This document shows positions 1-6,439 of a stretch of DNA of 64,000 bases, in pieces (position 1 is the stretch's first letter; every line of letters starts with the position of its first letter). Where the stretch lies: positions 1-64,000 of IMG/VR virus record IMGVR_UViG_3300032236_000803; one strand, given 5' to 3'. The notes below the pieces were generated by a model. The model was not told where the DNA came from and did no database searches. It saw nothing but the letters and a program-made list of their open reading frames with translations. This DNA comes from a virus. The position numbers were made by a program, and so were the translations under genes.

Positions 1-80
1 CCAAATTGACAGTTGGATTCGAACCAACACCTTTTCTTTCGTATAGAAGTTAAAGTTTAATTTGCTGAAATGAACCTGGT
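1..80 (-). ncRNA. Partial permuted tRNA-like small RNA (element C)
   Basis: On the minus strand a canonical T-arm is visible (stem GTTGG/CCAAC, loop TTCGAAT, positions 28-12), followed by an acceptor-like strand TGTCAAT. No matching 5' acceptor strand or D-arm lies upstream, where an ordinary tRNA would have them. Instead the upstream flank (76-62) carries the same 15-nt element, GG-N6-W-C-D-GCAA, found in the four complete small RNAs near the Ro60-like gene. By analogy the D-arm half and the closing stem strand should lie just left of the window. This is inference: only the 3'-half-first part can be seen here. Confidence 0.6.
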
Positions 81-85
81 CTATT

Positions 86-487
86 TTAAATCAATCCGTA
101 CCTCAGTTGCCAGTATGATTGAGTTATTCTTGGCACCGCTAGTTTTTTAGGTTCAAACGTTTCAGGGTGTAAGGTATAATATTCATCAACTGTATTCCAA
201 TATTCAAATTTATATAGGAAGAATTTACTTTCATTCATTCTGAAAGTATTCATCTCTACATATAAATCTCTTATATCATAGAGTTTAATTACCTTCGCTT
301 CGATTGCTTTACCTTTATAAGCAGCAACAGGACCATTCATAAATCCATCTACATTAAACGTATTAACAAACCATTTACATGCATTTGTATTATTATCTTT
401 GTAATCTATCCATTCTTTAAAATCAATTACAGTAGTTTCATCGAATTTTAATAATGTATCTGTATATTTAAAATTATTCATATTCAT
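86..487 (-). CDS. Hypothetical protein
   Basis: A 133-residue soluble protein rich in aromatic and charged residues, with no family I recognise. There is no signal peptide or membrane segment. The start ATG is followed four bases later by a second possible ATG, and GGA lies a few bases upstream as a weak ribosome-binding site. The gene ends six bases before the partial small RNA at the window edge and reads in the same direction, so the RNA may be processed from its 3' region. It follows a small ferredoxin-like gene on the same strand. Function unknown. Confidence 0.6.
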   Translation of the reverse strand: MNMNNFKYTDTLLKFDETTVIDFKEWIDYKDNNTNACKWFVNTFNVDGFMNGPVAAYKGKAIEAKVIKLYDIRDLYVEMNTFRMNESKFFLYKFEYWNTVDEYYTLHPETFEPKKLAVPRITQSYWQLRYGLI

Positions 488-513
488 ATTCCATAGCAGG
501 ATAGCTTTGTCGA

Positions 514-675
514 TCAGGACAATTTCAAGGTTTGTTGATCTTTTTGTTTGCTGTAACTATCCGTTTGATCTATACATTTACCACATTGAATATCATCTTC
601 ATTCAATCGATTTAATAAATCTTCTTTTGTTTGATAATCTGATTCTTTTATATTTCTACAAATACAGACGATCAT
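514..675 (-). CDS. Bfd-like mini [2Fe-2S] ferredoxin
   Basis: A 53-residue protein that is easy to miss because of its size. It begins M-I-V-C-I-C and has a second pair C-G-K-C, giving four cysteines at 4, 6, 31 and 34. This C-x-C...C-x2-C layout at the extreme N-terminus is that of BFD-type [2Fe-2S] domains (bacterioferritin-associated ferredoxin), where the cysteines ligate the cluster. The helix between the pairs is a few residues shorter than in E. coli Bfd. The family's known role is releasing iron from ferritin or donating electrons; the partner here is unknown. The C-terminus is polar and lacks homology I can recognise. Confidence 0.75.
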   Translation of the reverse strand: MIVCICRNIKESDYQTKEDLLNRLNEDDIQCGKCIDQTDSYSKQKDQQTLKLS

Positions 676-683
676 TATTTTAT

Positions 684-1469
684 TTATTTTTCTACTACAA
701 ACCCATATTTTTCAAAATATGGATGCTTGATAACAGCATATTTACCTTCAAATTCATGCACAATTACTGGGACATCATAAAGGGCTGAATTTGGAGATTC
801 TCCTTTATAGAATACTGAGGTTATATTTTCAATTCTAACTTTTGTTTTACCAAATCCTCTGCGAGATTGTTTAGCAATCTCATTACCAATCCTACAGTAA
901 TTATAGAAATCTAATTCATCCTGCTTAGATTCTCTGTAAATGTATGGGAGAGGAATACGAAAAGGAACAACTCCAAAAGTAGGATGATTTTCAATAAGCC
1001 ACTTAGCATCATCCTTTGGAATATTATGTTTCGATTCAAATTCTTCATCAGATAACTTCTTTGAATCTTTTTTCAATTCTTTGATGTATTTACGTTTTTC
1101 ACTATCAACTTCATCCTTTCGATACCAAGGAATGTTCAATTCAATATAATTTTTTACATGAATTCTATCGCCATGAACAATTTTTGAATATGAACCGAAT
1201 CCATAAAACCATTTCTTTACATTATCAGTATCAAGTTTATCCCATTTCTCCCATTTAGGGAATTCTGATAGGATAGATTCAACAACGTTACCAACTTCAT
1301 CTTTCGTGTATTTGTATTCTTCAACAAGAAGATGTTTCTTCTCAATAGTAATAGAGTGGGCATTTTCTTCGTTCTTGATAACTCTCAATACAAAAACAAA
1401 ATTCCCAGTTTCACCAAATCTATTTTGGACTCTGGGCTGGAATCCAACGTAATCTTTCCAATTTTTCAT
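684..1469 (-). CDS. Hypothetical protein
   Basis: A 261-residue soluble protein with a high content of Lys, Glu and aromatic residues. I recognise no domain. It starts at an ATG about 25 bases downstream of the tRNA-Asn gene and reads in the same direction, so the two may be cotranscribed from the late-type promoter at 1596-1603. The small ferredoxin-like gene follows it. A Lys/Glu-rich helical stretch sits around residues 122-150. No signal peptide or transmembrane segment is visible. Function unknown. Confidence 0.65.
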   Translation of the reverse strand: MKNWKDYVGFQPRVQNRFGETGNFVFVLRVIKNEENAHSITIEKKHLLVEEYKYTKDEVGNVVESILSEFPKWEKWDKLDTDNVKKWFYGFGSYSKIVHGDRIHVKNYIELNIPWYRKDEVDSEKRKYIKELKKDSKKLSDEEFESKHNIPKDDAKWLIENHPTFGVVPFRIPLPYIYRESKQDELDFYNYCRIGNEIAKQSRRGFGKTKVRIENITSVFYKGESPNSALYDVPVIVHEFEGKYAVIKHPYFEKYGFVVEK

Positions 1470-1493
1470 AATATCCTCATACCAAAATAAATT

Positions 1494-1569
1494 TGGCTGG
1501 CAAGGAGGGCTTCGAACCCCCGACCCGATGATTAACAGTCATCTGCTCTACCTACTGAGCTACTTGCCA
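1494..1569 (-). tRNA. tRNA-Asn (GTT), CCA encoded
   Basis: A complete, conventionally ordered tRNA on the minus strand. The acceptor TGGCAAG pairs with CTTGCCA, the D-arm is GCTC...GAGC with GG in the loop, and the anticodon stem GATGA/TCATC holds the loop CTGTTAA with anticodon GTT. The T-arm has loop TTCGAAG and the discriminator G is followed by a genomically encoded CCA. It gives a useful internal contrast to the permuted tRNA-like elements elsewhere in the window. Phage tRNAs usually compensate for codon use; Asn codons are very abundant in the fibre genes here. Confidence 0.95.
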
Positions 1570-1595
1570 TCATTCTATTATTTAATTATACTCCT

Positions 1596-1603
1596 TATTT
1601 ATA
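1596..1603 (-). promoter_or_regulatory. T4-type late promoter
   Basis: The minus strand reads TATAAATA, the exact T4 late promoter -10 element, about 27 bases upstream of the tRNA-Asn gene. It would drive the tRNA and the minus-strand genes beyond it. Confidence 0.6.
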
Positions 1604-1614
1604 CTAAGTCAATA

Positions 1615-1622
1615 GATAAATA
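1615..1622 (+). promoter_or_regulatory. Late-promoter-like element
   Basis: GATAAATA, one mismatch from TATAAATA, 22 bases before the start of the plus-strand gene at 1645. With the exact element on the other strand it forms a divergent promoter region. Confidence 0.4.
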
Positions 1623-1644
1623 CTAGATTTTAAGGATTTTTTTT

Positions 1645-2160
1645 ATGTTGAGCTTCAAAGAATTTATCACAGAAAGTCATAACGCATCAGTTGATGAATT
1701 GGTTGATAGTCCAATGGATAGTCATCACCATATGGCATTGGAACATCCAGATCTTACATCTGCTCACATTGGAAAGATTTTGAGCAAAAGTAGAAATAAT
1801 ACCATTCAAAGAAAAGCAGTTAACCATCCATACGCTACAAAAGAACATATTACAGGATATTTAGATTCATTTAAACATCCTTATTATCATAATAAAATTA
1901 TGGATTTTTCCGATATCAGAAGCCATAAAAATGCTCCATTGGACCATGAAGTTTTGGTTAAGCATGGAAATGCTATGAAGAAAAGAGATGAGGAATATAG
2001 GAAAAATCAAGAAGAAATGATTGCTAAGAATAGAGATAGTCATGAAAAAGCTTTGAAGGCATGGCATAAATTATCACCAGAAGAAAAAGAAAAGATTCAC
2101 GGCGATCATATTCAGAAAACGTATTACAGCGGTGTTTCTGGAAGTTATACAGGAGATTAA
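1645..2160 (+). CDS. Putative head-targeted protein with HPNAT-type repeats
   Basis: A 171-residue protein starting M-L-S-F-K-E-F-I-T-E. This resembles the capsid-targeting sequence of T4 internal proteins (M-K-T-Y-Q-E-F-I-A-E), which is cleaved by the prohead protease after a Glu. Downstream are repeat-like units containing A-L-E-H-P-D-L-T, A-V-N-H-P-Y-A-T-K-E-H-I and similar. They look like the short helical repeats seen in many phage proteins. The C-terminal third is a charged helix. The next gene starts almost immediately and has the same kind of N-terminus. Packaging into the head is inferred from the N-terminus only. Confidence 0.6.
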   Translation: MLSFKEFITESHNASVDELVDSPMDSHHHMALEHPDLTSAHIGKILSKSRNNTIQRKAVNHPYATKEHITGYLDSFKHPYYHNKIMDFSDIRSHKNAPLDHEVLVKHGNAMKKRDEEYRKNQEEMIAKNRDSHEKALKAWHKLSPEEKEKIHGDHIQKTYYSGVSGSYTGD

Positions 2161-2161
2161 A

Positions 2162-2587
2162 ATGAAATCATTTAAACAATTCATGGTAGAGGTGAAAGAA
2201 CCAACGGGTGAACTTAAAAAAGCTTGTTGGAAAGGGTATACAGCGATTGGAACAAAGAAAAAGAACGGTAGAACCGTTCCTAACTGTGTTCCTGAAGACG
2301 TAGAACTAGATGAAACTGCGGCTTGGCAGAGAAAGGAAGGGAAAAATCCAGAAGGCGGTCTCAATAAGAAAGGAGTTGAGTCTTATAGAAAGGAACATCC
2401 TGGTTCAAAATTACAAACAGCAGTAACAACACCTCCTTCTAAACTGAAAAAGGGAAGTAAAGCAGCTAAAAGAAGAAAGTCTTTCTGTTCTAGAATGAAA
2501 GGGATGAAGAAAAGATTGACCTCTGCAGCAACTGCAAGAGATCCAGATTCTAGAATTAATAAAGCATTAAGAAAATGGAATTGTTAA
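2162..2587 (+). CDS. DUF6321-like small basic protein, capsid-targeting-like N-terminus
   Basis: A 141-residue very basic protein. I take the ATG at 2162 as start because it gives M-K-S-F-K-Q-F-M-V-E, matching the T4 capsid-targeting pattern and the N-terminus of the gene just upstream. The C-terminal half (W-Q-R-K-E-G-K-N-P-E-G-G-L-N ... K-A-L-R-K-W-N-C) is a strongly conserved block widespread in T4-like environmental phages and corresponds to DUF6321. Function is unknown. High Lys/Arg content suits DNA contact inside the head. The stop overlaps the stop of the convergent gene by four bases. Confidence 0.75.
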   Translation: MKSFKQFMVEVKEPTGELKKACWKGYTAIGTKKKNGRTVPNCVPEDVELDETAAWQRKEGKNPEGGLNKKGVESYRKEHPGSKLQTAVTTPPSKLKKGSKAAKRRKSFCSRMKGMKKRLTSAATARDPDSRINKALRKWNC

Positions 2588-2832
2588 TGCTTTTGTAATT
2601 TCATATTGAGATAGAAATTCTCAAGAATAAGGCAGGTAATCGAACTTAACATCGCTATCTGCCTTTCTTTTTCATCCAGACTACCGAATCTATCCAGAAC
2701 GTCAATACAAGCTAACTTCATAAATTCATTTTCATCAACTTGCATCATACCCCAATCAATAGGGTATTCTTTCAACGCTTCTTTGGTTAAATCAACCAAC
2801 AATTCTGGTGTTATATCTTCGAAGTCAATCAT
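2584..2832 (-). CDS. Conserved hypothetical protein
   Basis: An 82-residue acidic helical protein (N-terminus M-I-D-F-E-D-I-T-P-E). I recognise no domain with a known function. It overlaps the downstream end of the holin-like gene by four bases, which suggests translational coupling within the lysis operon. It has no clear transmembrane segment, although residues 61-72 are hydrophobic. A role in lysis timing is possible from position alone. Confidence 0.6.
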   Translation of the reverse strand: MIDFEDITPELLVDLTKEALKEYPIDWGMMQVDENEFMKLACIDVLDRFGSLDEKERQIAMLSSITCLILENFYLNMKLQKH

Positions 2833-3053
2833 TTATGTTCCGTAGTTTCTTTTAGTTTAATAGCTGCTCCATGACCAGCTGCAATAGTTGATAAAGCAAC
2901 AGCTAATTCAACTACTCCTACTGCTCCTCCAGTAAGAATCGTAGCTCCAGCCAAAGTACAAATAGCAACAAAAGAACTTCCCCAAGATACCCGACCCATG
3001 CAGAAAGTTTCATTATCCTTCTCCGTAAAGATATGTTTAGTTAATTTTCTCAT
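2829..3053 (-). CDS. Holin-like small membrane protein
   Basis: A 74-residue protein with a charged N-terminus (about 24 residues) and two hydrophobic, Ala/Gly-rich segments at roughly 25-46 and 47-62, then a short charged tail. This size and topology fit a small class II holin or a phage inner-membrane protein. The gene overlaps the end of the endolysin gene by four bases, and endolysin-holin adjacency is the main reason for the call. No sequence-specific holin family is recognised. Confidence 0.6.
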   Translation of the reverse strand: MRKLTKHIFTEKDNETFCMGRVSWGSSFVAICTLAGATILTGGAVGVVELAVALSTIAAGHGAAIKLKETTEHK

Positions 3054-3535
3054 GTTACTTTAGTCTCAAAATCTGCAGCAGACGCTAAAACTGGTAAATT
3101 AGAGGTTTTAATATCAGAACTTGGCCAACGATATCCAACTACATTATCAGTTTTGAATAGTTTGATATTAACTGCATCAGATTGATTACCGCCAAGAACA
3201 TATAGATTACCGTTCTTGTCTTTACCGACCACAATACCTACGTGACCACCACCTTTCCTTGTGAAAACAACAATACATCCAAGGGCAGGAGTTTTTAGGG
3301 CAATACCCCAATTAAGATAAGATTTAGCAAGACCACTACGAGTTGATTTCAACCCAACGTTTTCTAAGACTGCGCCAACAAAAGCAGCACACCAAGGAAC
3401 CTCATCGTTGCTGATTCCAGAAAGATGAATTCTTTTCCAGAAATCAACAACGGTGGAGTTATTTTTAGGACCAGAAACTTCTTTTAATCCAATATATTTT
3501 TCAGCTTCTACTAACCAAGAAGGTTTATCAGTCAT
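3050..3535 (-). CDS. Endolysin, TIGR02594-type NlpC/CHAP-like peptidase
   Basis: A 161-residue protein matching the TIGR02594 family of phage peptidoglycan hydrolases. The signature P-W-C-A-A-F-V carries the catalytic Cys at 49, G-G-G-H-V-G-I carries His 98, and the L-G-G-N-Q segment near 114-118 completes the fold, ending with the family's G-Y-R-W-P. It cleaves peptide cross-links in the cell wall. There is no signal peptide, so it needs a holin; the small two-helix membrane protein is encoded next to it. A hairpin overlaps its ribosome-binding site. Confidence 0.85.
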   Translation of the reverse strand: MTDKPSWLVEAEKYIGLKEVSGPKNNSTVVDFWKRIHLSGISNDEVPWCAAFVGAVLENVGLKSTRSGLAKSYLNWGIALKTPALGCIVVFTRKGGGHVGIVVGKDKNGNLYVLGGNQSDAVNIKLFKTDNVVGYRWPSSDIKTSNLPVLASAADFETKVT

Positions 3536-3538
3536 AAT

Positions 3539-3567
3539 GAATCCTCAAATAAAAGTATTTAGGATTC
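3539..3567 (-). promoter_or_regulatory. Hairpin over the endolysin ribosome-binding site
   Basis: On the minus strand GAATCC (3567-3562) can pair with GGATTC (3544-3539). The GAGG Shine-Dalgarno of the endolysin gene (3546-3543) partly lies in the second arm. T4 gene e uses a comparable hairpin to block early translation. Only six base pairs with a 17-nt loop, so this is weak. Confidence 0.3.
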
Positions 3568-3972
3568 AAGAAACTCCTTAGCAATAGCTGAAGCAATTCG
3601 TCCATCATAACGATTTGCGTGATTTGTCTTTAGATGGTTCATAATTTGAGCAAGACTTTCTTTTGGAGTGATATTAGAAATGATATCTTTCAATTGATCT
3701 GTAGTAAGTAATCTAGGAAGATATCGCTCATATAATTCAATCTCAGATTTAAGTTCTTCATTCAATCCTTTGATTTTAGCAATTTCTTCTACACCAATTT
3801 TGAATTTCTTTGCTACAGAAATAACTTCATCATCAGTAGATTCACCATTTCTCTTAGTTTTACCAATCATTGACGCTTCTGAATATAACGTTGTTAACAG
3901 AGTAAGCGTGTTTTGATCCTTTTGGCGTCTAGCAAAATCCAGATCACTTTTAATTTCTTCTAATAAACTCAT
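3559..3972 (-). CDS. YqeY-like (GatB/YqeY domain) protein
   Basis: A 137-residue helical protein that matches the bacterial YqeY family along most of its length: M-S-L-L-E-E-I-K-S-D-L at the start, the central E-L-K-S-E-I-E-L-Y-E-R-Y-L-P segment, and a C-terminal R-I-A-S-A-I-A-K-E-F-L. The GatB/YqeY domain is the tail of the tRNA-dependent amidotransferase subunit GatB, where it contacts tRNA; the role of stand-alone YqeY is not established. Here it sits in a minus-strand group with a macro-domain protein and a Ro60-like RNA-binding protein, which hints at tRNA or RNA metabolism. Confidence 0.8.
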   Translation of the reverse strand: MSLLEEIKSDLDFARRQKDQNTLTLLTTLYSEASMIGKTKRNGESTDDEVISVAKKFKIGVEEIAKIKGLNEELKSEIELYERYLPRLLTTDQLKDIISNITPKESLAQIMNHLKTNHANRYDGRIASAIAKEFLES

Positions 3973-3977
3973 AATGT

Positions 3978-4466
3978 TTATCCTAATAGTACAAGAGTAA
4001 CTGTTGAATCTGAAGGTTCAACGGCTTTAGAGAATTTTTCAAGAATTTGCATAACAATTTCTTTATTACCTCTTGCAAGACCACATCCAATCAATGGAAA
4101 GCCATAACGAATATTACGACCAAAACGTTTGTGAAGTTTTTGAAGAATCAGAATAAATGCTTCATATTCAAACAGATCATGATTAGGATCGTCATCGAAA
4201 CAGGTAAATTGAGTATACGCATTAACAATGGTAAATGATCTAATAGGGTCAGTTTTGGTAGTTACTTGCGCAGAAGTAAAATTACCAAGTTTATTGTAAT
4301 CGCCTCTGGTAGTTCTTTGATCAGCCTCATACGCTGCAGGGTAGAGTTTAGAAATTGGCAGAGCAATTCCTGCGCCCATTACATTAAGACAGTTACAACC
4401 GTGTACAATTACATCAAACTCGCCTTGCTCTGCTAACGTTAAAAGATTACCAGTGACAATTTTCAT
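3978..4466 (-). CDS. Macro-domain ADP-ribose-binding protein
   Basis: A 162-residue single macro domain. Visible motifs are T-G-N near the start, H-G-C-N-C (22-26), the loop M-G-A-G-I-A (30-35) and the G-F-P-L-I-G-C-G-L-A-R-G-N stretch around 122-134 that binds the distal phosphate. The layout resembles Poa1p-type ADP-ribose-1''-phosphate phosphatases, which in eukaryotes process a by-product of tRNA splicing; other members remove ADP-ribose from proteins. The substrate cannot be told from sequence. Its neighbours (YqeY-like, Ro60-like, tRNA-like RNAs) make an RNA-processing role worth considering. Confidence 0.85.
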   Translation of the reverse strand: MKIVTGNLLTLAEQGEFDVIVHGCNCLNVMGAGIALPISKLYPAAYEADQRTTRGDYNKLGNFTSAQVTTKTDPIRSFTIVNAYTQFTCFDDDPNHDLFEYEAFILILQKLHKRFGRNIRYGFPLIGCGLARGNKEIVMQILEKFSKAVEPSDSTVTLVLLG

Positions 4467-4467
4467 A

Positions 4468-4848
4468 TTAATAACTCTTATAAAGGGCGCCAGAAGTCAT
4501 AAATGAATTCTTCCAAATCCATTCATCAAGAACCAACTGATTAAAAATATCTTCTTCAACATCAATCTCGTTTTCAATACTCAATTCAAGCATACGAATT
4601 GCTTTCGTATATTGATTTTCGTATGAAATAGGAGTAGTTGGAAATTGCTTGAACTTCATTTTTTCTAGATCATTAGTCTTAGCTGCTTCAAGATTATATT
4701 GCGCAACTTTAACAACTGCTACTTTATAATCCTCTACAGATTCTTCATAAAGTTTAACATGAGTTTCTTTATTTTTCTTGACAATCCCTAAAAGGGTCAT
4801 ACGATTCATCTTAACCGACTTCATAGCGTTTCTCTTTGAATTTAACAT
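4468..4848 (-). CDS. Conserved hypothetical protein
   Basis: A 126-residue protein with a basic N-terminus (M-L-N-S-K-R-N-A-M-K) followed by M-N-R-M-T-L-L-G-I-V-K-K-N and helical segments. Similar short proteins with an R-x-x-L-L-x-I-V-K-x-N start occur in many T4-like phages, but I know of no function. Internal ATGs (for example at M-K-S-V-K-M-N-R-M) could be the true start. It follows the small RNA at 4868-4918 and the Ro60-like gene in the same direction, so it may belong to the same transcript. Confidence 0.6.
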   Translation of the reverse strand: MLNSKRNAMKSVKMNRMTLLGIVKKNKETHVKLYEESVEDYKVAVVKVAQYNLEAAKTNDLEKMKFKQFPTTPISYENQYTKAIRMLELSIENEIDVEEDIFNQLVLDEWIWKNSFMTSGALYKSY

Positions 4849-4867
4849 ATCATTAATTTTATTAAAC

Positions 4868-4918
4868 GGGGTGTATTTTTTTAGAGTTGCAGTCTATTTT
4901 TATTGCCGTAAACACCCC
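4868..4918 (-). ncRNA. Minimal Y-like small RNA (element D)
   Basis: A 51-nt element whose ends pair perfectly, GGGGTGT (4918-4912) with ACACCCC (4874-4868). The 5' strand continues with the shared motif (4917-4903, GG...TTACGGCAA) and the 3' strand has the shared TAAAAA run (from 4883). The interior is a single hairpin TAGA-CTGCAAC-TCTA, whose seven-base loop resembles a tRNA anticodon loop with GCA (Cys) and U33. It begins about eight bases after the stop codon of the Ro60-like gene. A terminator is less likely because only three T residues follow the stem. Confidence 0.65.
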
Positions 4919-4925
4919 AATTCCA

Positions 4926-6359
4926 TTAGAAATCGTATCTTGGATTCATAATAGCTTGCATCATAATTCCTTCAGGAGTAAAGGAAGACGTATCAGCCTT
5001 CAGAACAGCCTTCAGAATAGCAGGACTAAAACCAGATACCAACCCAACGCCAGAAGCATCATAACGAACAGGAACATTATCGTTAGAGTTAAGATTCCAG
5101 AATACAATTGCAGGCATAGAATATCCGGCATTTTCGTACATACGTTTAACCATCTGATACGCGCTATCGTCAAAATTAGTACAATAATTAAACTGCATAT
5201 CCGATAGAATCAATAGCATTTCTGGCATTTCTTCGTTAGGAACATTAGAATTAATAGCAGTTTCCAGAATCAAATCAAGAGCGCCATACAAATTTGTACT
5301 CATACCCCACTTAGACTTAATCATTTGTTCGCAACGATCAACTACGTTTCCGGTAAGACGAAGAATTTCTGGTGTCGTAGAGAATGTTACGAACAAATCC
5401 TTGAATTTACCAGTGTTCTTTTCAGATAGATATAACCCAAGAGATACTGAAACGTCAAGACAAGTAACTGAATTATTCTTTCCAGCAGGACAAGTCATTG
5501 ACCCGGAAACGTCTACTAAAGGTAGAATATTCGAATCACCAACAAAGTTCTCAAGAGCATTCCACTGATTAACAATCAGATCAGTTTCAGTTTTACCATA
5601 AGAATTACTTACGCCATAAGGGCTGATGATACCCTTTAGAACATCATAAGGATAAACTGCTCCAGCATTAACCTTAACAGAAGTATCGCCAGAGTTCAAC
5701 TTATTAACATAGTTAGAATAACCTACTGGATCATGCTTGTTAAACGCCTTCTTGTAACGAGCAGAAGCCAAAGAAGGAACATGACTGTAGTTAATATCTT
5801 CCCATGAATTCGAACACATCTTAGTTTCTACAACTTCGGTATTAGAAGCCAGAAACTTACGATACTGACGAGGAGTCATATTCCAATAAGTCATAATCTC
5901 AGTAGCAAGCGCAGACTTAGATGACTTTTCTCTTGGAAGCCACTTAGCAACAAGTTGATTACCTGAGCGAATACCTTCAAACAATGAATCAAATGCTTTA
6001 TTCTTGAAAGTCTTAGTTTCGAAAACCAATAGATCATCCCAACGACCAATTTCTGGAATTTTGTCCCAGATACGATTCAAGATTTCTGGATTCTTCTTTT
6101 CAAGATAGACAAGAATATCTCTGAACAGTTTACGTTCACCAGCACCACCACGAACATCGCGAGTCCAAAGAGCAATACGAGTAGCTAATTCTGGATCTTC
6201 TACAAAAGCAGAAGAGAATTGCGGAATGATATCTTTACCACGACTTGCGCCGATTTTAAAGAAAAGATTAGTTAATTCCTGACCAGAACTTTTAAAGGCT
6301 TTCATACCATTTTCAGTTCTAGTAATACGATTATCGACAGCATAAGCAAACGAATTCAT
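4926..6359 (-). CDS. Ro60-like TROVE/vWA RNA-binding protein (DUF2828 type)
   Basis: A 477-residue protein. The N-terminal half is a helical-repeat region containing motifs such as T-R-D-V-R-G-G-A-G-E-R, I-P-E-I-G-R-W-D-D-L-L and the A-K-W-L-P-R-E block, typical of TROVE domains. The C-terminal half is a von Willebrand A domain with a complete metal site D283-V-S285-G-S287, T355 and D387 (S-D-M-Q-F). This combination and the wording of the motifs match the DUF2828/TROVE family related to Ro60, a ring protein that binds Y RNAs and misfolded RNAs. I start it at the ATG at 6359 because GAGG lies six bases upstream; a GTG four codons earlier is less likely. Small RNAs with a shared terminal module flank it on both sides. 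Confidence 0.85.
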   Translation of the reverse strand: MNSFAYAVDNRITRTENGMKAFKSSGQELTNLFFKIGASRGKDIIPQFSSAFVEDPELATRIALWTRDVRGGAGERKLFRDILVYLEKKNPEILNRIWDKIPEIGRWDDLLVFETKTFKNKAFDSLFEGIRSGNQLVAKWLPREKSSKSALATEIMTYWNMTPRQYRKFLASNTEVVETKMCSNSWEDINYSHVPSLASARYKKAFNKHDPVGYSNYVNKLNSGDTSVKVNAGAVYPYDVLKGIISPYGVSNSYGKTETDLIVNQWNALENFVGDSNILPLVDVSGSMTCPAGKNNSVTCLDVSVSLGLYLSEKNTGKFKDLFVTFSTTPEILRLTGNVVDRCEQMIKSKWGMSTNLYGALDLILETAINSNVPNEEMPEMLLILSDMQFNYCTNFDDSAYQMVKRMYENAGYSMPAIVFWNLNSNDNVPVRYDASGVGLVSGFSPAILKAVLKADTSSFTPEGIMMQAIMNPRYDF

Positions 6360-6439
6360 AACATACCTCACAGGTTTACACGGTTTTAGACAAATTTAAA
6401 GTTTGTTTATTATTTCTTGCGGAAATAAACCTAATACAA

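Noticed and set aside
1-60. Conventional tRNA-Arg with ACG anticodon (hairpin TTCT-ATACGAA-AGAA before the T-arm)
   Set aside because: No D-arm or 5' acceptor strand for TGTCAAT exists upstream, and the region upstream is taken by the shared small-RNA motif. The hairpin has only four pairs.
507-788. Plus-strand open frame of 93 codons
   Set aside because: It overlaps the minus-strand ferredoxin-like gene and the end of the 261-residue gene, and its sequence is low-complexity hydrophobic.
4868-4918. Rho-independent terminator of the Ro60-like gene
   Set aside because: The stem has a 37-nt interior and only three T follow. The shared 5' motif and TAAAAA explain the conservation better, though a secondary role in termination is not excluded.
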